DNA of 64,000 nt from JACCZR01 sp963844805 (GTDB taxonomy: Bacteria; Actinomycetota; Thermoleophilia; Solirubrobacterales; Thermoleophilaceae), in assembly GCA_963844805.1 (NCBI GenBank), contig CAWJPU010000009.1, positions 462,236 to 526,235 of the forward strand. Direction: 5' to 3'. A program made the position numbers and the translations under genes. Position 1 is the stretch's first letter; every line of letters begins with the position of its first letter. This document shows positions 51,162-59,734 of the stretch, piece after piece. The notes under the pieces were generated by a model that worked only from the letters and a program-made list of their open reading frames with translations, was not told the DNA's origin and did not search any database.

Positions 51162-52883
51162 GTGAATCCGGCGAGACGCAGGGACCGCATCCACGTGCTG
51201 GAGCTTGGCCTTATCTGGCCGCCCGAGTCCTTCCTGCAGTGGAAGCTCCAGGGACTGGCGAAGCGCGGCTTCCGCATCACGGTGGCCGGCATCCCGTCGG
51301 AGGGCGAGCGGCACACCCGCCTGGAGGGCCTGGAGCTGAGCCCGCAGCCGCACTGGACGGAGCCGGAGTGGCGCGTGCTGGCGGGGGTCGCCCGGCACGG
51401 CCTGAAGCTCGCCCTGACCAAGCCCTGGCGCCTGCCCGCGACGATCAAGGCCGCCCGCAGCCAGCTGGTCGAGCCCCGCCGGCGCTCGCCCTGGAACACC
51501 CTCAGGCGGCTAGCCCTCTTCCTTCCCCTCGCCCACCTCAACCCGCACATCGTCCAGTTCGAATGGAACACCGCAGCGGCCAGCGCGCTGCCGCTGGTGA
51601 GGGTGTGGGGATGCCCGGTGGTCCTGGCCTGCCACGGAAGCGACACGAACGTCCGGCCGTTCATCACCAGTTCGGGTCGAACCCGCGAGGCGCTGCGCCG
51701 CAGCTTCGACCGCGCTGACGCCCTGGTCTGCATCTGCGACCAGCTGGCGGCGGGCGCGCTGGAGCTCGGGATGGACCCGAAACGAGCCACGGTGATAACG
51801 AGCGCCGTAGACCCCGGGGTGTTCCCGCCGCGCACAAGGCCGCCCTTCTGGGGCGAAGAAATGCGGATCGTCAGCATCTCCGACTTCCGCTGGCTCAAGG
51901 GCCACGAGTACAGCCTGGTGACCTTGCGGAAGCTGCTAGACGCGGGAGTGCCGGCGCATCTGACGATCATCGGCGGTGACCCGCATGGCTCGGTGGGAGA
52001 GGGAAGTGATGCGGACAGGCTGCACGCCGCCATCGCGGACCTGGAGCTCGAAGGGCACGTGGAGCTCGCCGGCCACCGCGACTCCGACTACGTGCGTGCC
52101 CGCCTGGCCGACTCCGACGCCCTCCTCCACTCGAGCCTCAGTGAGGGGATCCCGAACGTGGCGCTGGAGGCGATGGCGTCGCGCATCCCGGTGGTGACGA
52201 GCGACTGCGGCGGGGTCAGGGAGGCGGTGACCGACGGCGTGCACGGTTTCGTGGTTCCCCTGCGCGACCCGCGGGCGGCCGCTGAAGCGCTGCTCGAGCT
52301 CTGGGAGGACCCCGAGCGGGCGCGGGCGATGGGCGAGAACGGCCGCCGGACGGTGCTGAGCGACTTCACGCTCGACCGCCAGCTCGACCTCTACGAGGAC
52401 CTCTACAAGAGGATCCTGGACGGCCGGGGCGCGCCGGGCGTGGCGGTCACGGCGCCGGATAGGCGGGAGGCGGAGCCCCCGCCCGCGCCGATCCGGATAC
52501 TGAGCGTCGGCACGCTCGGCTGGGCGCGCGGCCACGAGTACTCCCTGCAGGCGATCCGGCTTCTGATCGACCGTGGCATCGACGCGGAGCTCCGCATCCT
52601 CGGCGAGGGCGGCCACTGCGACGCCGTGGCGTTCGCCCGTCACCAGCTCGGCCTGGAGGCCGCGGCAGTAGTCCTCGACCCGGAGCGGGAGCGACTCGAG
52701 GCGCTGATCGGCTGGGCCGACGTGTTCCTCGACGCCCCAGTCACGGACGACGACTCGCCGGCGCTGCCCGACGCGCTGGCGGCGGGGCTACCGATCGTGT
52801 CGAGCCGCGACTGCGGCCGACGCGACCCGCAGGCACTCGCCGACGCGCTCGAGGCCCTGACCCGCGAGCGCGCGGCCATCTAG
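51162..52883 (+). CDS. Glycosyltransferase family 4 with extra C-terminal GT-B-like domain
   Basis: 573 residues from GTG 51162 (TATATC about ten bases upstream). Residues 1-410 form a GT4: LELGLIWPPESFLQWKLQGLAKRGFRITV, VLACHGSDTNVRPF, RIVSISDFRWLKGHEYSLVTLRKLLDAG and HSSLSEGIPNVALEAMASRIPVVTSDCGGVREAV. Residues 420-573 repeat the donor half: ILSVGTLGWARGHEYSLQAIRLLIDRG, then a site LPDALAAGLPIVSSRDCGR. The second copy is shortened and lacks part of the acidic motif, so it may be regulatory or inactive. GT4 proteins are usually about 380 residues, so the tandem half-domain is unusual. Confidence 0.85.
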   Translation: MNPARRRDRIHVLELGLIWPPESFLQWKLQGLAKRGFRITVAGIPSEGERHTRLEGLELSPQPHWTEPEWRVLAGVARHGLKLALTKPWRLPATIKAARSQLVEPRRRSPWNTLRRLALFLPLAHLNPHIVQFEWNTAAASALPLVRVWGCPVVLACHGSDTNVRPFITSSGRTREALRRSFDRADALVCICDQLAAGALELGMDPKRATVITSAVDPGVFPPRTRPPFWGEEMRIVSISDFRWLKGHEYSLVTLRKLLDAGVPAHLTIIGGDPHGSVGEGSDADRLHAAIADLELEGHVELAGHRDSDYVRARLADSDALLHSSLSEGIPNVALEAMASRIPVVTSDCGGVREAVTDGVHGFVVPLRDPRAAAEALLELWEDPERARAMGENGRRTVLSDFTLDRQLDLYEDLYKRILDGRGAPGVAVTAPDRREAEPPPAPIRILSVGTLGWARGHEYSLQAIRLLIDRGIDAELRILGEGGHCDAVAFARHQLGLEAAAVVLDPERERLEALIGWADVFLDAPVTDDDSPALPDALAAGLPIVSSRDCGRRDPQALADALEALTRERAAI

Positions 52884-53569
52884 ACCTCGACGTTGAAGAG
52901 ACTGCCCAGGTCCGGCGGCTCGCAGGGGCTCCCGATCGCGTAGTTGTAGAGATTGCGGTCGTGGACCACTTGGAGCCAGCTCCGCGCGGCTCCCACCTGG
53001 CGGATCGGCGCCAGCTCCTCGGCCTCGTGGTGGTTCACGCACACCGCCGTATGCGGCGCTTCCCGGCGAACGTCCTCGGCCAGCGAGATGAACGGGTTGT
53101 GTGGCTGCTCGGTGAGGGTCATCCGGCCGCTCGGGTGCTCGAGGCAGTAGCCCAGCGGCAGGTTGAGGAACTCGAGCCTGCCCCCGCGGGCCTCCGACTG
53201 CAGGACGGCGACGGCATCACGCCCGAGGGCGTCGTCGTTGTCGAGCCGCGTGGTCAAGAGCCGCTTGCGGCGCCAGCCCTTGAGCGAGCGGCCGATCACC
53301 ATTTGGAAGCTGAGCCGCTCGGGCACCAGTCGGAGGTTGGGCAGGTCGGTCTCGTGGGCCCGCAGCCGGCGGCGGTGCTCATCGCTCATCCCCTCCTCGT
53401 CCCAGCGGATCAGCCAGGTGAAGTCCTGGCAGGTCTGGCCGGCCACGGACGGGAGGCAGTAGCGCTCGAAGAGCTCGAAGCGGTGATCGAGCCAGTCGCG
53501 ATCCGGACGCGTGCCGACCTCGACGCGGCGAACGTTGAATTTGGTCAGCAGGTAGTGCTCGAGCCTCAT
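52880..53569 (-). CDS. Putative rhamnosyltransferase family protein
   Basis: 229 residues from ATG 53569, overlapping the GT2 stop (ATGA). MRLEHYLLTKFNVRRV, DHRFELFERYCLPSVAGQTCQDFTWLIRWDE, LRLVPERLSFQMVIGRSLKGWRRKRLLTTRLDNDDALGRDAV with DNDD, and VNHHEAEELAPIRQV match the putative rhamnosyl transferase family PF11316. The GT-A fold uses the DNDD cluster to bind metal-nucleotide sugar. It probably adds a deoxysugar to the glycan. Its 3' end overlaps the convergent GT4 gene by four bases. Confidence 0.82.
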   Translation of the reverse strand: MRLEHYLLTKFNVRRVEVGTRPDRDWLDHRFELFERYCLPSVAGQTCQDFTWLIRWDEEGMSDEHRRRLRAHETDLPNLRLVPERLSFQMVIGRSLKGWRRKRLLTTRLDNDDALGRDAVAVLQSEARGGRLEFLNLPLGYCLEHPSGRMTLTEQPHNPFISLAEDVRREAPHTAVCVNHHEAEELAPIRQVGAARSWLQVVHDRNLYNYAIGSPCEPPDLGSLFNVEV

Positions 53570-54417
53570 CGCCGCAAGAGCGCCGCGCACAGCAGGCCGG
53601 CGTTGCGGGCGGCCTCCTCGAGGCCGCGCACGCAGCGCCGGCGGACCCCGTGGCGGAGGTTGTCGAGCGCCCGGCGACCGGTGCGGCCCAGATCGACGCT
53701 GAACCCGAGCGACGCCTTGGTCCAGCCGCGCATGAAGAACTCCCCGAGCAGCGAGTGGACGCGCATGTCGTCGCGGCCGCGGCGGTGCCAGAGCCAGGCG
53801 CCGCTCACGTAGACGATCCGGCCGCCGCCCTCGAGCAGCCGCTGCTCCCATTCCCACTCCTGGTGGCGGCGCAAGCCGGGCCTGAACGGGCCGACGGAGT
53901 CGAAGGCGGAGCGGCGGATTGCCATGTTGGCGCCCCACGCCTCGGTGGCCTCCGTGTCGGCCGCCCCGAGATCCAGCGACACGCCGGCCAGCTCGTGATC
54001 GGAGCAGGTGCGCGGCGGCTCGGACTCGAAGCGCGAGCGGATCCCGCCCCCGACGCAGTCGGCCGACGGGTTGCGACGCAGCCCCTCGACGAGCCCCGAC
54101 AGCCAGCCCGGTGGCGCCACGACGTCGTCGTCGACGAAGCAGACAGGATCGCCTCGTGCGGCCTGGACGCCCGCGTTGCGGGCCGCGTTGGCATCCCGGC
54201 GCGGCTGGCGCAGGTAGCGGATGCGCGGGTCCGGGGGAACCGGGCTCGCGACCGAGCCGTTGTCGACGACGACTACCTCGAACGAGGGGTAGTCCTGCGC
54301 AGTCAGGCTCTCGAGGCAGTGGGCGAGCATCGCCGACCGGTTGGCCGTCGGCACGACCACCGAGACGAGCGGGGGGGTGGCAGAATCGGCCGCCGGCTGG
54401 TCCATCGGCTGGTCCAT
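53566..54417 (-). CDS. Glycosyltransferase family 2
   Basis: 283 residues from ATG 54417. LVSVVVPTANRSAMLAHCLESLTAQDYPSFEVVVVDNGS, RRDANAARNAGVQAARGDPVCFVDDDVVAPPGWL with the DDD metal motif, WGANMAIRRSAFDSVGPFRPGLRRHQEWEWEQRLLEGGGRI give a complete GT2 donor and acceptor site. The C-terminal part FFMRGWTKASLGFS…EEAARNAGLLC is helical. Coupled to the rhamnosyltransferase gene. A remnant of the same junction exists at 50959. Confidence 0.87.
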   Translation of the reverse strand: MDQPMDQPAADSATPPLVSVVVPTANRSAMLAHCLESLTAQDYPSFEVVVVDNGSVASPVPPDPRIRYLRQPRRDANAARNAGVQAARGDPVCFVDDDVVAPPGWLSGLVEGLRRNPSADCVGGGIRSRFESEPPRTCSDHELAGVSLDLGAADTEATEAWGANMAIRRSAFDSVGPFRPGLRRHQEWEWEQRLLEGGGRIVYVSGAWLWHRRGRDDMRVHSLLGEFFMRGWTKASLGFSVDLGRTGRRALDNLRHGVRRRCVRGLEEAARNAGLLCAALLRR

Positions 54418-54457
54418 CCTATGGTCGCGGGGCCGCGCCCGCTGGGCGCTGGGAGCC

Positions 54458-55278
54458 TCATGGTGCTCGAACTCGGGTGCGGGGGGGATGCGGCTTGCAT
54501 CTGGCGCGGGAGCTAACGCCGGGCGGGCTAGCCCGCGGCTCGAGCTCGTCCATGAGCTCGGCCATCATCGCCAGGTAGGGACGCGACCAGGCGGGCATGC
54601 CGTGCAAGCGCCGGCGGCGGTAGAGCCACCGGTAGCGGCGCAGCCTGCGCAGGAGCCGGGAGCGCGTCAGCTCGCCGGGCCGCCGCCGGGGGAGGAGCGC
54701 GCTGCGCGAGCCGAGCGTGCGGTTGACGACGCTGAGGCGCTGGCCGACCTGCTTGACGCGCTCGCGGCCGGGGCCGTCGAACCACTCCGTAGCGAAACGG
54801 TTCGTCTCGAGCAGCGGCTTGTTCCCGTCGGCCTTGACCAGGCCGTAGTTGTTCGTGTCGCAGGTGCGGAACGGGGGCGTGAAGGGCAGGACCGCGCGAC
54901 GGACCGTGTAGACCCAATGGCCGAGGCCCAATGGGATCCCGAGCCACGTCGCGGGCCAAGAAACCCCGAGAAGGACCCCCACTCCCGCTGGAGGACCTGG
55001 CCGACGTCCGGGGCGAACCAGTCGTCGTCATCCACGGGAACCACGCGTGCACCGGAAGGGATCTCGTCCCACTCGGCCCAGGCGACGTCGCCCCCGACGC
55101 GCGAGTGGTTCAGCGCCGCGATCTGACGCACACGGTGGCGGAAGATGTGGAACGGCATGTTGAACGTGGAGTTCCACAGCTCCACCCGCGGCTTCAACCC
55201 GGGCGGCACCTGCGCCCAGAAGGCCTCCTCGTCCTGCCAGTCGAGGGTCGCCCTGATCCAGATGTAGATCACCCGCAT
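54458..55278 (-). pseudogene. GT-A-like glycosyltransferase, frameshifted in a C run
   Basis: From ATG 55278: MRVIYIWIRATLDWQDEEAFW, FNMPFHIFRHRVRQIAALNH and SGARVVPVDDDDWFAPDVGQVLQREWG. The D-D-D-D-W cluster is the metal site. A missing base in the C run at 54976-54980 shifts the frame. Another frame continues VLLGVSWPATWLGIPLGLGHWVYTVRR, FRTCDTNNYGLVKADGNKPLLETNR and ends at 54458. Repaired length is about 273 residues. It resembles GT-A proteins found in glycan loci, but I cannot give a family number. It lies between the deacetylase and GT2 genes on the same strand. Confidence 0.65.
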
Positions 55279-56066
55279 AGAGTCGCTCCTAGACCGACCC
55301 CATGGCTCGCAGGGGTCGTGATGGTGGTCCGTCGTCTCGAGCTCCACGTACGGCGGGGTGAACTACGGCTCAGTCGGGCCTCAGCGCGGCCCGCGCGGCG
55401 CAGGGCGAGATAGGCGCCGCCGCCGCCGAGCACGCGCCGCAGCCGGGACGGCCGGCGCAGGTAGTGCATCTCGACTCGCGGGAGCTCGAAGCGGTCGAAG
55501 CCCGGGCTCAGGGCGCGGTTCCCGACCGCACAGGCGCCTGCGTAGGTGCGCTCGACTAGCTCCCGGCCCGCCACCGAGCCTCGGGGATAGGCGAACCACT
55601 CGACCGCGACCCCGAGCGCGTCCTCGAGGGCGCTCCTCGAGTCGACGACCTCGCGTTGGAGCTCCGCCTCGCTCGCCCGGTCCAGCCGCAGGTGCGTCAT
55701 GCCGTGCGATCCGATCTCGATGCCGCAGGCCGCGAGCTCCGCCGCGCTCGCCAGGCGGCGTTGCGGCGGCGGCTCGCCCGGCCAGTCGTTGACGCCGCCC
55801 AGGTGCCCGGCGACGCAGAAGACGGTGGCTGGCAGGCCCCGCTCCACGAGCGCCGGCGCCGCGTTCTCGACGACGCTTGCGAAGCCGTCGTCGAAGGTGA
55901 TGGCGACACACGGCTCGTCCGGGCCGTCCGCGATCTCGCCCAGCGCGACCACGCGGACGCCCGCGTCCTCGATCGTGGCCAGGTGGTCCCGGAACACGTC
56001 GGGCTCGATGGACAGCGGCGGGGGGCCTGCCTCGATCGCGTGGTAGGCGAGCACGATCGCCGTCAT
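55269..56066 (-). CDS. Polysaccharide deacetylase (NodB/CE4-like)
   Basis: CE4-type deacetylase, 265 residues as read. IVLAYHAIEAGPPPLSIEPDVFRDHL at the N-terminus, the catalytic CVAITFDDGFASVVENAAPAL with the base and metal Asp pair (TFDDG), IGSHGMTHLRLD with the two metal His, and VEWFAYPRGSVAG (Arg) are all present. No signal peptide, so it acts in the cytoplasm or on lipid-linked precursors. The last 33 codons are unlike the family; with one missing base near 55388 restored, the protein would end in RAALRPD at 55370. ATG overlaps the GT4 stop. Its 3' half is duplicated at 44021-44340. Confidence 0.88.
   Translation of the reverse strand: MTAIVLAYHAIEAGPPPLSIEPDVFRDHLATIEDAGVRVVALGEIADGPDEPCVAITFDDGFASVVENAAPALVERGLPATVFCVAGHLGGVNDWPGEPPPQRRLASAAELAACGIEIGSHGMTHLRLDRASEAELQREVVDSRSALEDALGVAVEWFAYPRGSVAGRELVERTYAGACAVGNRALSPGFDRFELPRVEMHYLRRPSRLRRVLGGGGAYLALRRAGRAEARLSRSSPRRTWSSRRRTTITTPASHGVGLGATLCG
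55403..55722. repeat. 320-bp direct repeat, right copy
   Basis: Right member of the pair with 44021-44340 (six mismatches, no gaps by eye). It lies inside the intact deacetylase gene, so this is probably the parental copy. Confidence 0.9.
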
Positions 56067-57265
56067 CGGCTCACGAGTTGTGGCGTCCGCGCCACCGAGT
56101 CGATCAGCGAGAAGTAGCGCTCGAGATGCGCGTCCACCGAGAAGCGCTCGGTGAAGGCGCGCGATCCGCGCCGGCCGAGCTCCGCCCGCAGGCGGGAATC
56201 GCCCGCCAGGCGGTCGAGCGCGGCGTCGAGCTCGGAGGGGGAGCCGTAGCTCAAGCCGGCCCCCGTCTCCTCCACCAGTTCCTCGAGCGCGCCGAAGCGG
56301 CGGACCACCGCCGGGGTTCCGGTTGTGAATGCCTCCAGCGGCACCAGCGGCAGCACCTCGTGCCCGAGCGTCGGCATCACCACCGCGATCGCGTCGCGGT
56401 ACAGGGGGGCCAGCTCGGCCGCCGACAGCTGGCCAACGAAGTGCACGTTCGGCATTCCCTCGGTTCGCTTGTGCAGCCGGCGCCTCAGCCCGCCGTCGCC
56501 GGCGATCACCAGGTCCTCCGCCCGGCCCCTCCGCCAGGCCTCGATGAGGGTCTCCACGCCCTTGATCGGCTCCAGCCGCCCGGAGTAGAGGAAGTAGGGG
56601 CGCCGGCGACCCTGCGCAGGTGCGCCTGCGGGCAGCTCGGGCACGAAGTGCTCGATCACCTCGAGGCGCACGACCGGTGCGAAGCGCTCGTGCAGCCGAG
56701 CGCTCGTCGCGCTGGGCAGGATGAGCGCGTCGAGGTGCGCCAGCGAGCGCTGGAGCAGCGAGCCCCGCCGCCACAGCTGAGGCGGTCGCCGGTGGGCTAT
56801 CTCGCAGGTGGCGCAGGGCGGGTCCTGGCAGACGCTGCCGTCGCGCTTGAGCAGCACGTGGCTGGGGCACAGCAGCCACTGCTCGTGCGCCGTGTACAGC
56901 TTCACGCCGCCGCCCATCGCGAGCAGCGCCGGCGCGCCGAGCAGCGACGGGTTGTGGAAGTGGAGCACGTCGAAGCCATCTCCGAGCAGCCGCTCGAGCC
57001 GGCGGCGCGAGCGCAGCGGCCGTCCGGTGAGGTAGGTCGCCGTGAGCGATGCCGGCCCGTCCGGCAGCTTCACCACCTCGACGTTGGGGTGCGGCTCGGG
57101 GTCCGGGACGCGTCCGCCGCCGAGCAGGCGGTGAACGGCGGGCGCGCAGACCACCGTGACGCGGTGTCCGCGATCCGCCAAGGCGTGCGCCAGTCGCTGG
57201 ACCTGGATCCCGTCCCCGCCGAAGTTCCACGGCGGATAGAAGGTGGTGAGGAGGCAGAACCTCAC
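56063..57265 (-). CDS. Glycosyltransferase family 4
   Basis: 400 residues from GTG 57265, overlapping the upstream stop (GTGA). VRFCLLTTFYPPWNFGGDGIQVQRLAHALADRGHRVTVV starts the N-domain. The cysteine-rich LLCPSHVLLKRDGSVCQDPPCATC is typical of one GT4 subgroup. YFLYSGRLEPIKGVETLIEAWRRG, VVMPTLGHEVLPLVPLEAFTTGTPAVVRRFGALEELVEE with the EX7E-type motif complete the donor site. It is translated together with the CapK-like gene and the deacetylase. Donor unknown. Confidence 0.9.
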   Translation of the reverse strand: MRFCLLTTFYPPWNFGGDGIQVQRLAHALADRGHRVTVVCAPAVHRLLGGGRVPDPEPHPNVEVVKLPDGPASLTATYLTGRPLRSRRRLERLLGDGFDVLHFHNPSLLGAPALLAMGGGVKLYTAHEQWLLCPSHVLLKRDGSVCQDPPCATCEIAHRRPPQLWRRGSLLQRSLAHLDALILPSATSARLHERFAPVVRLEVIEHFVPELPAGAPAQGRRRPYFLYSGRLEPIKGVETLIEAWRRGRAEDLVIAGDGGLRRRLHKRTEGMPNVHFVGQLSAAELAPLYRDAIAVVMPTLGHEVLPLVPLEAFTTGTPAVVRRFGALEELVEETGAGLSYGSPSELDAALDRLAGDSRLRAELGRRGSRAFTERFSVDAHLERYFSLIDSVARTPQLVSR

Positions 57266-58866
57266 TCGGTGCGCTGGATGTGGAGCGGAACGATCTTGCC
57301 CGCCGCTGTCAGCTCGGGCTCGCAGCGCACGACGCGCAGCGCCTCGCCCTGCGCCCAGAAGTCGGCCATCAGGCGGTTGCGGGGCTGCTCGCGGAGAAAG
57401 CCGAAGACGGTCGACAGCACGTCCTCCTCGGCGACCTGTCCGATGCGCGGGCCCACCACCACGCTGACCTTGGAGAGCCCGTCGACCTCCTCCTCCACGA
57501 GCTGGTAATCGGTGGGGGCGCCGCCGAAGCGGCGCGGCAGCACCTCTTCCAGCAAGGTGTGCAGGTCGCTGCCGAGGAAGTGGTTGCCCTCCGTCGTGAG
57601 CTTCTCGTAGCTGCGGACGCGCTGCAGGTGGCGCGTCAGGCCCAGCTCGCCCAGCGGGCAACCGCACTCGCGCTCGCTCATCACCGCGTAGTCGCCGCTC
57701 TCGACGTTGATCATGATCTTCGGGCTCGCCGAGCCGAGCGTGGTGTGCCAGAGCCCCCCGCGCTCGCGCTGGATCGTCGCGAGCTTGTCGCTCATGAAGT
57801 GCATGTCGTCGGGCGCCTGCGGGCGGGAGCAGGCGCAGGCCACGCGGCCGATCTCGGACATCGAGTAGTGGCAGGCCGCCGTGCTGCCGGTTGCCGCCAC
57901 GACCTCGGCCTTGGCCTCGGTGTACGGCTCACCGCCGAAGCGGAAGAAGGTGCCGGAGATGTCGAGCCCTTCGTCGAGCGCCGCGAGGCACACGCGTATG
58001 CCGAGGCCGGCCTGGGCGTCGAGCACCGCAGGGCGCCCCTGGCGCCGGCAGTCTGCGAGCCAGCGGGCAATGCGGCCGGCGTCGTCCGGTGGGCAGAGCT
58101 CCGGCCTTCGGGTGCCGCCGACGCGACGCCGGCCCACCCGCAGCGTGTAGGCCGTGAAGATGGCGAACCTGAGGTTCGCGAGGTCGCGCGGCGCTCGGTA
58201 GGGGTTGAACCAGCGGTCGACCGGGGCCCCGCACTTGGCCTGGTAGACGTAGTTGTTCAGGCCTGCGCGCGAGGGCGGGATCACGCGCCAGATCCCGAAC
58301 GGCCGCCCGGCGAGGGCGAACCCCTCCCGGAACAGCGCCTGGTAGGCGGCCTCCTGCTCGAGCCGCGTCAGGTCCACGGCCACCCGCCGGGAGGTGCCGC
58401 GGGACCCGCCGCTCGCGGCCCAGTAATGGCCGGCTATCAGGGGGTTGTCGAATGCGCCGTCACCGACGGCGCCCCTGCCCTTGAACTCGTCGAGCGTCGC
58501 GCAGACGCCGTTGTTGCGCAGCTCCTCGAGCGCGCCCTCGAGGCCGCGCTCTTCCACGAGCCGCCTCACGTCGCCGAGCTCCATTCCCGCCGCTCTCAGC
58601 AGCGGCAGGTAGGGGCTGCCCGGATGGGCGTAGACCGCGCGCTCGAGCAGCGACAGGAACGACGACTCGCGGCTGGCCAGCCATCCCCGCACACGCTCGC
58701 GAGCCTCCGCCGCGGAGACCGTCGATCGCAGGAAGCCCGGGAGCTCTCGGAGGTAGCGCCCGAACGCTGCCAGCTCGTCGCGCGCACTGGGCTGGTGGTT
58801 AGCCAGGCTGGCAATGCTACCCCGTATCTGCCTAGACTCGCCCCTCCGAATGGGAAAGGGATCCAT
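57262..58866 (-). CDS. CapK/phenylacetate-CoA-ligase-like adenylate-forming protein
   Basis: Up to 534 residues; conserved sequence begins about residue 30. AASGGSRGTSRRVAVD replaces the AMP-binding SSGTTGxP loop, and FFRFGGEPYTEAKAEVVAATGSTAACHYSMSEIGRVA is the adenylate site (GGEP and the Y-x-S-x-E). NVESGDYAVMSERECGCPLGELGLT has the Cys pair seen in this CapK/F390-synthetase-like family. The start is uncertain: ATG 58866 shares CATG with the divergent ATG at 58865 and has no RBS. It probably activates a carboxylate or sugar acid for transfer in the glycan pathway. The degenerate P-loop makes activity uncertain. Confidence 0.78.
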   Translation of the reverse strand: MDPFPIRRGESRQIRGSIASLANHQPSARDELAAFGRYLRELPGFLRSTVSAAEARERVRGWLASRESSFLSLLERAVYAHPGSPYLPLLRAAGMELGDVRRLVEERGLEGALEELRNNGVCATLDEFKGRGAVGDGAFDNPLIAGHYWAASGGSRGTSRRVAVDLTRLEQEAAYQALFREGFALAGRPFGIWRVIPPSRAGLNNYVYQAKCGAPVDRWFNPYRAPRDLANLRFAIFTAYTLRVGRRRVGGTRRPELCPPDDAGRIARWLADCRRQGRPAVLDAQAGLGIRVCLAALDEGLDISGTFFRFGGEPYTEAKAEVVAATGSTAACHYSMSEIGRVACACSRPQAPDDMHFMSDKLATIQRERGGLWHTTLGSASPKIMINVESGDYAVMSERECGCPLGELGLTRHLQRVRSYEKLTTEGNHFLGSDLHTLLEEVLPRRFGGAPTDYQLVEEEVDGLSKVSVVVGPRIGQVAEEDVLSTVFGFLREQPRNRLMADFWAQGEALRVVRCEPELTAAGKIVPLHIQRTE

Positions 58867-59722
58867 GTCGAGCAACGGACGGCCGCTCAACCTCGAGGCA
58901 CTTGGAACCGGCGACGTGCGCAAGCGCGTCGAGGGCGGGGCCGACACGGTGCTGGTCCCCATCGGCAGCCTCGAGCGCCACGGCAATCCGTTCACGCCGC
59001 TCGGCCTCGACGGGATCATCGTGCGCGAGCTCGTCGCGCGCGCCGCGCACAAGGCCGACGTCCTCCACACCCCGCTGATGCCCTTCGGCTGGGCGCCCAT
59101 GCACATGGGCGGCGTGGGCGAAGGAAGCGGCGCGGTGACGATCCGCTCGGAGACCTACCGCCAGCTGCTCGAGGACGTGGCCCGCAGCCTGATCTTCCAG
59201 GGGTTCGACAAGGTGCTGTTCTGCACGCTGCACGGGCCGAACGTCGACGTGTGCGAAGACGTACTGTTTTCGCTGCGGATCAACACCGGCGCGTTCGTGT
59301 CCATGTATGGGGGGCGCGAGAGCGTCGCGATCAGCGAGATCTTCGAGTCGCCGCCCGCGCGCCTGACCAGCGACGTGGAGTGCTCGATGGCCATGGCGCT
59401 CGTCGGCGGCTTCCAGAGCGACGAGTACCTGGCGCGCTCCTACGACATCACCGCTCCGGAGTTCCTGGGCAAGGGCTTCGCCAAGACGTCGGGGATGGGA
59501 TCGACGCTGAACTTCGACGGGGCCACGAACGTGCACGTCGGCCTCGACGACAGCGAGTACACAAAGCGCGCTGTCGAGGACCCCCCGCCGTCGATGGCGA
59601 ACGCCGAGCGCGGCGAGAAGCTGCTCGACTCGCTCTCGGACCACCTGGCCGAGTACGTGCGCGAGGTGGCGAAGATGAGCGTCGAAGTGCACAACCGCGA
59701 CTGGCCCGAGCGGGCGCGCTAG
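58865..59722 (+). CDS. Creatininase-family amidohydrolase
   Basis: 285 residues from ATG 58865 with AAAGGGA seven bases upstream. The family's metal-binding residues are visible: Glu37 and His39 in GSLERHG, Asp49 in PLGLDG, His123 in TLHGPN and Glu172 in SDVECSM. The creatininase family includes creatinine amidohydrolase, the archaeal formamide hydrolase of flavin/F420 synthesis (ArfB) and the mycofactocin peptidase MftE. Here the motif wording (RHGNPFTPL, LHGPN) differs from all three, so the substrate is unknown. First gene of an operon with two LLM oxidoreductases, an aldehyde dehydrogenase and a dioxygenase-like protein. Confidence 0.82.
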   Translation: MSSNGRPLNLEALGTGDVRKRVEGGADTVLVPIGSLERHGNPFTPLGLDGIIVRELVARAAHKADVLHTPLMPFGWAPMHMGGVGEGSGAVTIRSETYRQLLEDVARSLIFQGFDKVLFCTLHGPNVDVCEDVLFSLRINTGAFVSMYGGRESVAISEIFESPPARLTSDVECSMAMALVGGFQSDEYLARSYDITAPEFLGKGFAKTSGMGSTLNFDGATNVHVGLDDSEYTKRAVEDPPPSMANAERGEKLLDSLSDHLAEYVREVAKMSVEVHNRDWPERAR

Positions 59723-59734
59723 CCGACCGCCGCC

